Of a stretch of 64,000 bases of DNA, positions 46,328 to 55,446 are shown piece after piece. The stretch covers positions 1,993,001 through 2,057,000 of the forward strand of contig NZ_CP059164.1 in assembly GCF_013466985.1 (NCBI RefSeq), given 5' to 3'. The number at the start of each line of letters is the position of its first letter. Within the stretch, counting starts at the first letter, position 1. Below the pieces are notes generated by a model. The model saw only the letters and a list, made by a program, of their open reading frames with translations. It was not told where the DNA came from and searched no databases. A program made the translations under genes and the position numbers. This DNA is from Nocardioides ungokensis (lineage in GTDB: Bacteria > Actinomycetota > Actinomycetes > Propionibacteriales > Nocardioidaceae).

Positions 46328-47674
46328 ATGTCGTGGGCCGGGTGGTTCAGGATCCGCCAGAACCTCAAGGAGAGCGTCTGGCCCATGGCCCTTCTCGGGG
46401 CCGTGCTCGGGCCGCTCGTGGCGCTGCTGACCCGACAGGCCGACAGGAATCTCGACGTTCCGAAGTCCTGGCAGTACGCACCATCGACCGCGACCGCGGT
46501 GTTGAGCACCACGGTCGGCGCGGCGGTGGGGTTGGCCGGTTTCGTCGTGACCGTGACGGTGCTGGCGATCCAGATGGCCACCGGGACGTTCTCCGCCCGG
46601 TACATGAGGATCCTGTACCGCGACCACCTCCTCAACGCGACGCTCGCGGTCCTCGCCGGGACGCTGACACTGTCGTTCTCGCTGCTGCGGCAGGTCGACG
46701 GCACCCGGGTGCCGAACATCGGGGTCAGCGTCGTCGGCCTCTGCCTGGTGTCGAGCCTCGGCTGCTTCCTGCTGTTCTTCGGGCGGTTCATCCGCCGTCT
46801 CAGGCCGGTGGCGGTGGCAGCCCTGGTCGGGCAGATGGCGAAGCGGGTGATCACCGACGTCACCCGGCAGGCCGAGACCGACACGGTCGAACCCGTCCTC
46901 GCCCCTCTCGGCGACCCGGTGCTCACCGTGGAGAGCCCACGTGACGGCGCCATTCAGGCGGTCAACGTCCATCGCCTGGTCGAGTGGGCTGGTGGACACG
47001 ACCTCTTCCTCGTGATGACGGCCGGTGTCGGCGACTCCGTGGCCGCCGGCCAGACCGTGATCGCGGTCCACGGCAAGGGACACGTCCCGCCGCAGGCCGG
47101 CCGCCGGCTGCAGGGGCTGCTGGCCGTCGGGACGGAGCGGACCATCGAGGAGGACCCGGCCTTCGCCATCCGGATCATGGTGGACGTCGCGGTCAAGGCC
47201 CTGTCCGCGGCCATCAACGACCCCACCACGGCCGTACAGGCCATGGACCACCTCTCGAACGTGCTCAAGCTCCTCGGCTCGACCCCGCTCAAGGGACCGC
47301 TCATGTTCGTCGACCGGGACGGCGCCCCGAGGCTGGCGTTGCCGGGACGCACCTGGGAGGACTACCTCACGCTGGGTGTCACCGAGATCCGCGAGTACGG
47401 CGCCAGCTCCATCCAGGTGGTGCGGCGCCTGCGGGCGATGCTCGAGGACCTGCAGGAAGCTGTCCTCCCCGAGCACCGCCCTGCGGTGGCGGCCGAGCTC
47501 GCCCGACTCGATGCGACCGTCGCCAGCGGGTTCGCCGGGTCGGTGGACAAGGACCGCGCGCAGACCGGCGACCCGCAGGGCATCGGCGGTCCAACGGCCG
47601 TGCACATCGCCTCGCAGGGGCCCCCTCCGACGGGCGACCGCGCCGCGTCCGAGGACGCTGTGCGTCGTTGGTGA
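46328..47674 (+). CDS. DUF2254 family membrane protein
   Basis: A 448-residue protein with four N-terminal membrane helices (for example VGAAVGLAGFVVTVTVLAIQMATGTFSARYMRIL, the clearest DUF2254 block) and a long soluble C-terminal part (VESPRDGAIQAVNVHRLVEWA, IEEDPAFAIRIMVDVAVKALSAAINDPTTA). Function unknown. It begins 11 bp after the TRIC stop and closes the four-gene run. Confidence 0.88.
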   Translation: MSWAGWFRIRQNLKESVWPMALLGAVLGPLVALLTRQADRNLDVPKSWQYAPSTATAVLSTTVGAAVGLAGFVVTVTVLAIQMATGTFSARYMRILYRDHLLNATLAVLAGTLTLSFSLLRQVDGTRVPNIGVSVVGLCLVSSLGCFLLFFGRFIRRLRPVAVAALVGQMAKRVITDVTRQAETDTVEPVLAPLGDPVLTVESPRDGAIQAVNVHRLVEWAGGHDLFLVMTAGVGDSVAAGQTVIAVHGKGHVPPQAGRRLQGLLAVGTERTIEEDPAFAIRIMVDVAVKALSAAINDPTTAVQAMDHLSNVLKLLGSTPLKGPLMFVDRDGAPRLALPGRTWEDYLTLGVTEIREYGASSIQVVRRLRAMLEDLQEAVLPEHRPAVAAELARLDATVASGFAGSVDKDRAQTGDPQGIGGPTAVHIASQGPPPTGDRAASEDAVRRW

Positions 47675-47683
47675 AGGCTCCCG

Positions 47684-48007
47684 TCAGGCCGCGGGCACCC
47701 GGCGGCGGGTCAGGCGCACGGCACCCCACCCGATGCCTGCCAGGAGCGGCATGATGACGGCGAGGGCAAGGTGGAACATGACGTCCTCGTGGTTGACGAT
47801 CCAGTCGGACCACGCCATGCCCAGCCCGGTGCTCGCCCACAGGACGGCGACCCACGGGTAGCCGACGCGGCGGGAGGCGAGGATCGCCCCGGTCACCGGT
47901 GGCGCGGCGAGGACGAGGGGGATGAACAGCGCGTCGATCCAGCCGAGCTGCGCGACCAGCTGGCCCAGGACGGCGGCGAGGACGAGGTTGCTGGTGATTC
48001 GGGACAT
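47684..48007 (-). CDS. Small membrane protein of unknown function
   Basis: A 107-residue protein with three hydrophobic helices (LVLAAVLGQLVAQLGWIDALFIPLVLAAPPVTGAIL, VAVLWASTGLGMAW, LALAVIMPLLAGIGWGAV). ATG 48007 has GGAGGTCACC just upstream. It converges with the DUF2254 gene and is divergent from the LuxR gene at 48146. No family is recognised. Confidence 0.7.
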   Translation of the reverse strand: MSRITSNLVLAAVLGQLVAQLGWIDALFIPLVLAAPPVTGAILASRRVGYPWVAVLWASTGLGMAWSDWIVNHEDVMFHLALAVIMPLLAGIGWGAVRLTRRRVPAA

Positions 48008-48133
48008 GGTGACCTCCGTGGCGGTGTGCGGGCTCCCAACCTCGGTCAGGACGGAGGGCCGGCACATCGCTCCGGCGAGCGATTCTGCTCAGCTCACTCT
48101 CGAGAGTGAGGCCCCGAGCAGCCTTTTGATGGG

Positions 48134-48145
48134 TACCGTCCGTCC
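48134..48145 (+). promoter_or_regulatory. Leaderless-type -10 box before the membrane LuxR gene
   Basis: TACCGT at 48134-48139 is six bases from ATG 48146 with no ribosome-binding site between, as for several other starts here. Confidence 0.4.
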
Positions 48146-48952
48146 ATGAGGGCGATCGTGGGTCGGCGGCCTACAACCGTGGACATGGTGCTGGCGGCCG
48201 CGCTGACGCTGGCGAGCCAGGCCGAGATCTGGGCGCCGCGGCTGCTGCCGGGGGTCGGCGACGTGACGGGGTCACGTCCGGTGCTCACGGTGACCACTCT
48301 CGCGATGACCCTGCCGCTGGTGCTGCGCCGCACCGCGCCGCTCCTGGTCCTCATGGTGGTGTTCGGGGCGGCGGTGCTCCAGAGCTGGCTCACCACACCG
48401 ACCGAAGGACTGTCGACGATGGCGGCGATGTTGGTCGCTGCCTACTCGAGCAGCGCCTTCGCCGCCGTCGGCAGGGCGGCGGTGAGTGCCGCGACGATGG
48501 TGGTGGCAGTCGCGCTGCTCGGGCTGGCCGAGGGTGATGGCGCCTTCATGGCGATCGTGTTCGGGTCGGCGTGGCTGATGGGGTTCGTCGTGGCGCAGCG
48601 ATCCGGGCAGCTGCAGCGGGCCTCGGGCGACAACCGCGAGCTGGCCGAACGCCTTTCCGAAGCGACGGCGCTGCTCGCCGAGGCGGAGCAGCGCCGGACC
48701 ACCGGCGCGCCGGCCGCAGCCCACAGTGGCCTGGCGGACCTGACCAGTCGGGAGCTCGAAGTGGCGCGGGCCATCGCGACCGGGATGACGAACGCGGAGA
48801 TCGCGGCCTCGCTGGTGATCAGCGAGTGGACGGTCAAGACCCACGTCGCCAGCATCCTGCGCAAGCTGGGGCTGCGGGACCGGACCCAGGTGGTTGTCGC
48901 CGCCTACGAGTCGGGACTCGTCAGGGTGGAACTGCCTCCCGACGTGCCGTAG
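48146..48952 (+). CDS. Membrane-tethered LuxR-type regulator
   Basis: A 268-residue protein. The N-terminal ~150 residues have about four to five membrane helices like the input region of NarL-pathway histidine kinases (PLVLRRTAPLLVLMVVFGAAVLQ and so on). A short coiled coil (DNRELAERLSEATALLAEAEQRR) follows, and then, in place of a kinase, a LuxR helix-turn-helix (LTSRELEVARAIATGMTNAEIAASLVISEWTVKTHVASILRKLGLRD). It thus joins the sensor part of a kinase directly to the output part of a regulator. It is intact. A target is not evident. Confidence 0.85.
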   Translation: MRAIVGRRPTTVDMVLAAALTLASQAEIWAPRLLPGVGDVTGSRPVLTVTTLAMTLPLVLRRTAPLLVLMVVFGAAVLQSWLTTPTEGLSTMAAMLVAAYSSSAFAAVGRAAVSAATMVVAVALLGLAEGDGAFMAIVFGSAWLMGFVVAQRSGQLQRASGDNRELAERLSEATALLAEAEQRRTTGAPAAAHSGLADLTSRELEVARAIATGMTNAEIAASLVISEWTVKTHVASILRKLGLRDRTQVVVAAYESGLVRVELPPDVP

Positions 48953-49074
48953 GACATCGACACAGCCGGGGACACCCGCAGCGCAGAACGGCGACTGACG
49001 CTGCACGGTGAAACCGCGTTCATCGCATCCTGCTTGCTTCGCGGAACGGCTTCTCCGAGTCCTTGGACGCGGCT

Positions 49075-49731
49075 TCAGTCCCCCACCCGGCCGGTGTCGT
49101 AGGCCCACATCGCGATCTCGACCCTGTTGCGGGCGCCGATCTTGGCCAGGAGGCTCGCGACGTGGGTCTTGGCGGTCGTCTGGCCGATGAAGAGATCGGC
49201 GGCGATCTCGGCGTTCGTGCGGCCACGGGCGACCAACGCCAGCACCTCCTCCTCGCGGTCGGTGAGCGGATCGATCGGTTGGGTACGTCGTTTCGACGGT
49301 TCCCTGGCGGCCAAGGTCGACAGCAGCCGCCGGGTGATGTTCGGCGCGATCAGGGCATCTCCGACGGCGGCGGCATGCACGGCCTGGACGAGCAGCTCCG
49401 GCCCGGCGTCCTTGAGCAGAAAGCCTCGGGCGCCAGCACGAAGCGCGCCGTGGACGTACTCGTCGAGGTCGAAGGTCGTGATCACCACCACCGCCATCGG
49501 GTCCGGGACGCCCCGCCCGGCGAGGAGCTCGGTCACCTCGATGCCGTCGAGCCCGGGCATCCGGATGTCGACCAGACACACGTCGGGGTGGAGCCGACGC
49601 GCCAGCTCGACCGCGGCGTGGCCGTCGGCGGCCTGACCGACGACCTGGATGCCAGGCTGCGCGTCAAGGATCATGGACAGGCCGGTACGCACCAGATCTT
49701 GGTCGTCGGCCACCAGCACCCGCACCGTCAT
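49075..49731 (-). CDS. NarL/FixJ-family response regulator
   Basis: A 218-residue regulator: receiver (VADDQD, CLVDIRMPGLDG with the phospho-acceptor, VITTFD, FLLKDAG) and LuxR HTH (LTDREEEVLALVARGRTNAEIAADLFIGQTTAKTHVASLLAKIG). ATG 49731 overlaps the kinase stop by ATGA (49728-49731). It is the partner of that kinase and probably controls the ABC transporter genes that follow on the other strand. Confidence 0.95.
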   Translation of the reverse strand: MTVRVLVADDQDLVRTGLSMILDAQPGIQVVGQAADGHAAVELARRLHPDVCLVDIRMPGLDGIEVTELLAGRGVPDPMAVVVITTFDLDEYVHGALRAGARGFLLKDAGPELLVQAVHAAAVGDALIAPNITRRLLSTLAAREPSKRRTQPIDPLTDREEEVLALVARGRTNAEIAADLFIGQTTAKTHVASLLAKIGARNRVEIAMWAYDTGRVGD

Positions 49732-50870
49732 CGGCGTACCTCGGTCGGCAGCTCGGCGTCGACCGCCCACCCGCCCTCGGGCGCCGGCCCCGCGAGCAGC
49801 GTGCCTCCCAGCAGCTGCACCCGCTCGGTCATCCCCAGCAGCCCGAAGCCGTGGCTCGCCGACCGCCCCGGGTCGATCTGGCCGTCGTCGGTCACGCGCA
49901 GCCGCAGCCTTCCTCCACCCTCGACGACCCGGATCTCCACACGCGAGGCGTTGCGGGCGTGCCGCAGCGCGTTGGTCAGCGCCTCTTGCGCCAGCCGGTA
50001 GACCGCCGCGTCGACCTGGAGCGGCAGTCCGTCCAGGTCACCCGGCACCTCCACGTCGACTACCGGCACCGGTTCGCGGCGGGCGAGGGACACCAGGTCG
50101 GCGACGCCAGCCTGGGGGGTGTACTCCGCCGGCGCTCCGTCGCGCAGCACCCGGACCATCGCCCGCATCTCCGCGAGCGTCCGCGACGCTTCTCCTTCGA
50201 TGGCCGCCAGTGCCTCGAGCCCCGCTTCGGGTCGCTGCCCGGCCATCGCCCGGCCCGCCTGCGCCTGCACCGCGATCGCCGAGACGTGGTGGGCGACCAT
50301 GTCGTGCAGCTCGCGCGCGAGGCCGACCCGCTCCTGGCTGCGGATCTGGTCCAACGCCCGGCGCCAGCTCTCGGCGCGGTAGCGGAACGCCGCTCCGCCC
50401 GCCGCCGCCGCCACGGTGATGCCGAACCCGCCGATGACGTCGGACGGGCCGGTGTAGTCGGCGACCGTACCGATGACCGCAGCGACCAGCACCACCGCCA
50501 GCCCGACCACGATCTCGCGCCCTGAGCCCCAGCGGACCAGCGCGTAGACGAGCACCAGGACGTAGATCATCGTGGTGAGGCCGATATGGGTGGGCCCGCC
50601 CGCCAGGGTCGCCAGCCCCAACCCCATCGCGGTACCCCAGGCCACCACGACGCAGGCCAACGGCCGGGTACGCCGCCAGAGCAGCACGGGCGCGAGCCCG
50701 ACCGCCACGATCGTCGCGAACGGCCGCCAGGCGACGTCGTCCCGGAGGACTCCCTCGAGCAGCGCCGTCACCATCAACGCGCCGACCAGCACCCAGTCGC
50801 GCGACACCCGTTCGGGAGCATCGGCTGCGCGGGGCTCGGCCCACAGCGAGCGCAGGGCGTTGGTGATCAC
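49728..50870 (-). CDS. NarL-type sensor histidine kinase (HisKA_3)
   Basis: A 380-residue kinase with about five N-terminal membrane helices, then the dimerisation and phospho-acceptor block (RVGLARELHDMVAHHVSAIAVQAQ) and a GHKL ATPase (EALTNALRHA, SHGFGLLGMTERVQLLGGTL). GTG 50870 is the start. The next start, of the ABC ATPase, lies 131 bp away on the other strand, so the two operons share a promoter region. Confidence 0.93.
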   Translation of the reverse strand: MITNALRSLWAEPRAADAPERVSRDWVLVGALMVTALLEGVLRDDVAWRPFATIVAVGLAPVLLWRRTRPLACVVVAWGTAMGLGLATLAGGPTHIGLTTMIYVLVLVYALVRWGSGREIVVGLAVVLVAAVIGTVADYTGPSDVIGGFGITVAAAAGGAAFRYRAESWRRALDQIRSQERVGLARELHDMVAHHVSAIAVQAQAGRAMAGQRPEAGLEALAAIEGEASRTLAEMRAMVRVLRDGAPAEYTPQAGVADLVSLARREPVPVVDVEVPGDLDGLPLQVDAAVYRLAQEALTNALRHARNASRVEIRVVEGGGRLRLRVTDDGQIDPGRSASHGFGLLGMTERVQLLGGTLLAGPAPEGGWAVDAELPTEVRR

Positions 50871-51001
50871 ACACCCAGCCTAGGGACCGCCGAGGCCTCG
50901 GGGACCGACCGAAAGAACGAGACCCCGCTCCTCCCAACGGCCGAGGAGGGTCCGGCCTCGACGCCGATGTGCGCACGCCGCGACGCGGCGAGGGTTTTCA
51001 C

Positions 51002-51901
51002 ATGATCACTGTTGAGTCACTGACCCGGAGGTACGCCGGCTTCACCGCCGTCGACAACGTCTCCTTCACTGCCCTGCCCGGTCGCGTCACCGGTTTCCTC
51101 GGTCCGAACGGTGCCGGCAAGTCCACCACGATGCGCGTGATGGTGGGTCTGACCGTCCCGACGTCCGGCACCGCGACCATCAACGGAGAACGGTTCGCCG
51201 ACCTCCCCAACCCCGGCCTCGAGGTGGGCGTCCTGCTCGACGCCTCGGCCCAGCACGTCGGTCGCACCGGACGCGAGATCCTCACGATCGCCGCCGACAC
51301 CATGGGTCTGCCCCGCACCCGGGTCGACGAGATGCTCGAGCTGGTGAGTCTGACCCCCACCGAGGCCAAGCGCCGGGTGCGCAACTACTCCCTCGGGATG
51401 CGTCAACGCCTCGGCATCGCCACCGCACTCCTCGGAGACCCCAAGGTGCTGATCCTCGACGAGCCCGCCAACGGGCTCGACCCCGCGGGGATCCGGTGGA
51501 TGCGCGACCTGCTGACGGACTTCGCCAGCCAGGGCGGCACCGTCCTGTTGTCCTCACACCTGCTCCACGAGATCGAGGTCATCGCCGACGACCTGGTCGT
51601 GATCGGCAACGGCAAGATCGTCGCGGCCGGCACCAAGGAAGAGCTGCTGGCCGCGGCCGGGACGCTCGCCCGCTCGACGTCACCGCGCGACCTCGCTCAC
51701 GCCCTCGAACAGGCAGGGATCCCCAGCACGCTCGCAGGAGACGGCTCGGTCCGCACGGACGCCGACCCCGCTCGGGTCGGATCCGTGGCCCTGACCGCCG
51801 GGATCCCTCTGACCGAGCTCCGGTCCGCCGAGGGCACCGGGCTCGAAGACATGTTCCTCTCGCTCACCGCCGACACCCAACGCGAAGGAGTTGCGGCATG
51901 A
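51002..51901 (+). CDS. ABC transporter ATP-binding protein (DrrA/BcrA type)
   Basis: A 299-residue ATPase. Walker A (FLGPNGAGKSTTMRVMVGL), the ABC signature (NYSLGMRQRLGIATALLGDPKVLILDEP, with Walker B) and the switch histidine (LLSSHLLHEIE) are all present. It resembles the ATPases of drug, bacitracin or lantibiotic exporters. The two-component genes next door are the usual control for this type of exporter. It overlaps the permease gene by ATGA. Confidence 0.95.
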   Translation: MITVESLTRRYAGFTAVDNVSFTALPGRVTGFLGPNGAGKSTTMRVMVGLTVPTSGTATINGERFADLPNPGLEVGVLLDASAQHVGRTGREILTIAADTMGLPRTRVDEMLELVSLTPTEAKRRVRNYSLGMRQRLGIATALLGDPKVLILDEPANGLDPAGIRWMRDLLTDFASQGGTVLLSSHLLHEIEVIADDLVVIGNGKIVAAGTKEELLAAAGTLARSTSPRDLAHALEQAGIPSTLAGDGSVRTDADPARVGSVALTAGIPLTELRSAEGTGLEDMFLSLTADTQREGVAA

Positions 51902-52710
51902 CCGCCACGATCATCCCTCCCGACACCATCGAGGCCGAGCCGGCCCGACGGACCGCCCAACCCATCCCGGCCACCCGACTCGTCAAGGTCGAGCTGCGCA
52001 AGATGTTCAACACCCGCTCGGGATTCTGGATGCTCATCAGCATCGGCGCCCTGTCGCCCATCTCGGCCGGGTCGCTCCTCGTCCTCGGCCTCAACAGCGA
52101 CGTCACCTATCAGAACTTCGTGAGGGCGAGCGGGTTCCCGATGTCAGTGATCTTGCCGATCATCGCGATCCTGGCCGTCACGGGTGAGTGGAGCCAGCGA
52201 AGTGGGCTAACCACGTTCACGCTGGTGCCGAGCCGCGAACGCGTGATCGGCGCCAAGGCGATCGCGACCCTCCTGGTGGGCCTCGGCGCCGTCTCCGTCG
52301 CCTTTGCGGTTGGCGCCCTCGGCAACGTGGCCGGGTCAGCACTCGCAGGCGTCGACACCGCGTGGGACATTTCGTTGTCCATGGCACTCCAGATGGTGCT
52401 CTACAACCTGGTGGGCATGGCCTTTGGCTTCGCACTCGGTGTCGTGCTGCGCAACTCCGCGGCCGCGATCGTGGGCTACTTCGTCGCTTCACTAGTCATG
52501 CCCGGCATTCTCGCGCTCCTGGCTCAGGTGCGTTCGTGGTTCGAGGACCTGCAGCCGTGGATCGACTGGCACTACACGCAGGTGGTGCTCCTCGATGGCG
52601 CCACGAACACCGGTAAGGAGTGGGCGATGCTCGGCTCGACCACGATGATCTGGATCGTCATTCCCCTCGTCGTCGGGCTGCTCGCCCTGCGCCGCTCCGA
52701 GGTCAAGTAG
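51898..52710 (+). CDS. ABC transporter permease
   Basis: A 270-residue permease with about six membrane segments (FWMLISIGALSPISAGSLLVLGL, FPMSVILPIIAILAVTGEWSQRSGLTTFTLVPSRERVIGAK, GVVLRNSAAAIVGYFVASLV among others). The pattern around GEWSQRSGLTTFTLVPSR is typical for ABC-2-type permeases. It forms the transporter with the preceding ATPase. Substrate unknown. Confidence 0.92.
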   Translation: MTATIIPPDTIEAEPARRTAQPIPATRLVKVELRKMFNTRSGFWMLISIGALSPISAGSLLVLGLNSDVTYQNFVRASGFPMSVILPIIAILAVTGEWSQRSGLTTFTLVPSRERVIGAKAIATLLVGLGAVSVAFAVGALGNVAGSALAGVDTAWDISLSMALQMVLYNLVGMAFGFALGVVLRNSAAAIVGYFVASLVMPGILALLAQVRSWFEDLQPWIDWHYTQVVLLDGATNTGKEWAMLGSTTMIWIVIPLVVGLLALRRSEVK

Positions 52711-53077
52711 CCCACACGTGGACAGGCGACCGCTCGCGCCAGATGAGCGCGTTCTGGGTTCAACCTCCACCGGCAGTGATGCGTCTTCAGCCAGAGCAAG
52801 GTGGTGACGGTCTGAGGAGTGTCTATGGCGATCCGACGCCAGGAAAGTCGTCTCGGCCCTCTCTGAGTGTCGGTCCCAGGTCTCACACAACGAGTCGAGG
52901 ACCTCCGTGGGATCAAACCAGCCCGTTGGCCAAGGGGCTCGGCCAGGGGACAGCGTCCAACCTCTCGACGTAGATAGGTCCACGGCGGTTCCACCGCCCA
53001 CGTGGGGCACGTAGCGTGAGTAAGCAGAGTGAAGACGGACCAGCCCGGGGTTTCGGTGACGGGAGGGGAGCGCGGTG
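52711..53077. other. 367-bp intergenic region without a gene
   Basis: No ORF with coding character was seen on either strand. It holds a small hairpin (GGCGG-TTCCA-CCGCC at 52984-52998) and directly after it a perfect palindrome CCCACGTGGG at 52997-53006. It must contain the start signals of the lipid kinase gene and the end of the ABC transporter transcript. Confidence 0.5.
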
Positions 53078-54022
53078 ATGGAGCAGCAGCTGCAGCACCC
53101 TGGCTGGCGGCCCGTCGACCCGCCACGACGGCCGGTGTTGGTGGTGAACCCGAGGTCGGGTGATGGCGCGGCGGCCCGCGTCAAGGTCGTTGAGCGGGCA
53201 CGGGACCTGGGGATCGAGGTGGTCATCCTGACTCCCCGTCAGAGCTTGGTGGCGCTCGTCCGTTCGGCCGTGGAGAGGGGAGCGGACGCACTGGGGATGG
53301 CTGGTGGCGACGGGTCGCTTTCGGTCGTGGCCGAGGTGGCAGCTTCGCACGGGCTGCCGTTCATCTGTGTTCCGGCCGGGACGCGTAATCACTTCGCGCT
53401 CGACCTGGGCGTGGACCGGCGTGATGTGCTGGGCGCGCTCGAGGCGTTCACCGAGGGAGTGGAGCGCGAGGTGGACGTGGCCGAGGTGAACGGTCGCCTG
53501 TTCCTCAACAACGTCTCGCTCGGGGTCTACGGCGAGGCCGTCCGCCGATCGGCCTACCGCGATGCGAAGGCGCGCACTCTCGTCGCGACCGCGGACAAGG
53601 TGCTCGGTCCGCACGGGCACGTACCCTCGCTGCGCCTCGTCGACGATGCCGGACGGGAGCACGCTCAGCTCGCCGTCGTGCTGGTGTCGAACAACCCGTA
53701 CTCGCTGGACCGGCCTCCCGTGGGCACCCGCCCGGCTCTTGACAGCGGCCGGCTCGGGGTCATCGCTCTCGACGCTCCGGGGGGCGGCCCGCACGCTCCG
53801 GGGCGGGCCTGGAGCGCACCGCACCTGGAGGTTCTTGCCACGGCGCCAGTCCATGCCGGTACGGACGGCGAGGCGGTCGATCTCGACCCACCGCTGCATT
53901 TCGCGATCCGGCCGAAGGCGCTGCGCGTCCGAATCTCGAGCCGCCATCCCGGCGCCTCACCCTCGGCAGCCCTGTCGCGGGCTGCCCCGCGCCTCCCCAT
54001 GCCGCGGCCCCCCAAGCCCTAG
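53078..54022 (+). CDS. Diacylglycerol/lipid kinase family protein
   Basis: A 314-residue member of the DAGK catalytic family. PVLVVNPRSGDGAA, GMAGGDGSLSVVAEVA (the GGDGT-like phosphate loop, here GGDGS), FICVPAGTRNHFALDLG and FLNNVSLGVYGEAVR are in family order. It phosphorylates a lipid such as diacylglycerol or sphingosine-like bases. A GTG at 53075 is an alternative start. The C-terminal tail is Arg/Pro-rich. It is convergent with the small membrane protein gene 5 bp downstream. Confidence 0.9.
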   Translation: MEQQLQHPGWRPVDPPRRPVLVVNPRSGDGAAARVKVVERARDLGIEVVILTPRQSLVALVRSAVERGADALGMAGGDGSLSVVAEVAASHGLPFICVPAGTRNHFALDLGVDRRDVLGALEAFTEGVEREVDVAEVNGRLFLNNVSLGVYGEAVRRSAYRDAKARTLVATADKVLGPHGHVPSLRLVDDAGREHAQLAVVLVSNNPYSLDRPPVGTRPALDSGRLGVIALDAPGGGPHAPGRAWSAPHLEVLATAPVHAGTDGEAVDLDPPLHFAIRPKALRVRISSRHPGASPSAALSRAAPRLPMPRPPKP

Positions 54023-54026
54023 GTAC

Positions 54027-54260
54027 TCACGTGGGTCGGCGCGTGCCTTCCTCCGGTGCCACCTCGCCATGCGTGGACTGGTAGACCACCTCGTACCTCT
54101 TGCCACTGTTCTTCACCATCGCGGTGATCAGGGCCGCGAGGGGCATGGCCATGAAGGCGCCCATGGGTCCCGCAGCAAGGCCACCTGCGAGGGTGCGCCA
54201 AAGGCCACCGCCGCCTGACCGGAGAGGCCGGCGGCGGACCTTGCCGTTCGGGCGCGTCAC
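54027..54260 (-). CDS. Small single-pass membrane protein coupled to HdeD-like gene
   Basis: A 77-residue protein starting at GTG 54260, which overlaps the stop of the HdeD-like gene (GTGA at 54257-54260). A basic N-terminus (TRPNGKVRRRPLRSG) precedes one hydrophobic helix (GGLAAGPMGAFMAMPLAALITAMV) and an acidic tail. Function unknown; coupling suggests it works with the HdeD-like protein. Confidence 0.6.
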   Translation of the reverse strand: MTRPNGKVRRRPLRSGGGGLWRTLAGGLAAGPMGAFMAMPLAALITAMVKNSGKRYEVVYQSTHGEVAPEEGTRRPT

Positions 54261-54840
54261 GCGGCCAGTCGGTCCGCCTGCTCGCCGACCTGCCGCAGGG
54301 TGAAACCGGCGAAGATCTCGATCACCCCACGACAGATGGCCCACACTCCGACGAGGGTCACCAGTGTCACCAGCGAGCGCTCCCACGAGCGGGCTGCCCA
54401 CACCCCGAGCACCAGCTCGGAGATGCCGAGCAGCAGCCCGGTCCACCACCAGGGCAGCTTGGCGCCGGCCAGCGCGTTGATCACGTGATCGTGCCGAACA
54501 CGATCAAGTACCACGCCACGAGGATCGAGACGGCATAGAGGGTGACGCCTGGCCAGACAATGGTGACGACGCCGGCGGCCACTCCCAATGTCCCGCCCAC
54601 GATGGACAGCCAGCGCAGGGTGGGCACCCGACTGGCCACCGCCAGCTGCGTGATGCCGCCGAACACGAATGCCACTCCGACAAATGTCGCCACCGCGACC
54701 AGGCTGCCCACCTTGAAGGACAGCACGAACATGCCGAACCCGACCCACAGGGCCCCCAGGGCCACGAGCCACCACCAGGTCGCCGACGCGTCCCGGACCG
54801 TCTCGCGGAGCAGGTCCGGGGTCTTCAAGTCACTTGTCAT
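54257..54840 (-). CDS. HdeD/DUF308 family membrane protein, frame broken near 54486
   Basis: About 193 residues. Six short membrane helices in the HdeD pattern: WWWLVALGALWVGFGMFVLSF, LVAVATFVGVAFVFGGITQLAVA, LSIVGGTLGVAAGVVTIVWPG, then after one restored C near 54486, HVINALAGAKLPWWWTGLLLGISELVLGVWA and VTLVGVWAICRGVIEIFAGFTLRQVG. The family is linked to acid and envelope stress. ATG 54840 has AGGAGATTTGTA upstream. Confidence 0.8.
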
Positions 54841-54953
54841 TACAAATCTCCTATGGTGTGGGCCGCGGCAGGCAAGGCGTCCACCATTCCCTGCCTGCCG
54901 CGGCGCGAGTGTTGACGGGCGTGGGGCCTGATGGCCACCAGCCGCTCGGGGCG

Positions 54954-55409
54954 CTACGAGTTGGCCGCGGCCCGGGCGAGTGTGTCGGCGTAGGCACGGG
55001 CGTGGATGGCATCGAGCATCGTCAGCTGGGCGCTCTCGACCGCCCAGTCGGCGAAGTCGAGGGCTTCGGCCGCGTCGGCTTCCGCCCAGTCCGCGTCGGA
55101 TGCGGCGACCTTGGCGTCCACCTGGCGGGTCCGCTTGTCGATGTTCGCCTTGACGTCGCTCATCTTGGCCGCCGCGTCAGTCTTCATCTGCGCCCACTTC
55201 GCCCGAGCGCTGTCGGCGGCCTGGGAGGCCTCGTCGCGTGCGTTCTCGACTGACTGGTCCAGCTCGGCCTGGGCCTGATCGATCCGCTGCCTGAGCTGGG
55301 CATCGGACTCGGCGGCGGCAGACTGCACCGCCGACCTGGCCGTCGCGACGCGCTGCTGCAGCTCGTCGAGTCGCGTAGAGAAATCGTGTGCTGCTTCATG
55401 TGTAACCAC
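54954..55409 (-). CDS. Alanine-rich coiled-coil protein, phasin candidate
   Basis: A 151-residue, mostly helical protein without hydrophobic segments. Residues about 10-110 form a long heptad-like coiled coil (LDELQQRVATARSAVQSAA, IDQAQAELDQSVENAR). The C-terminus (FADWAVESAQLTMLDAIHARAYADTLA) is amphipathic. Size and character fit phasins, which coat PHA granules, though no sequence signature proves it. Its promoter carries a large palindrome (55447-55478) that shares its core with the site before phaC, and phaZ and phaC lie directly upstream on the same strand. Confidence 0.6.
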   Translation of the reverse strand: MVTHEAAHDFSTRLDELQQRVATARSAVQSAAAESDAQLRQRIDQAQAELDQSVENARDEASQAADSARAKWAQMKTDAAAKMSDVKANIDKRTRQVDAKVAASDADWAEADAAEALDFADWAVESAQLTMLDAIHARAYADTLARAAANS

Positions 55410-55446
55410 CTTCTTGGTCGGGCCCCGAAGGGCACGTGGAATTGTT

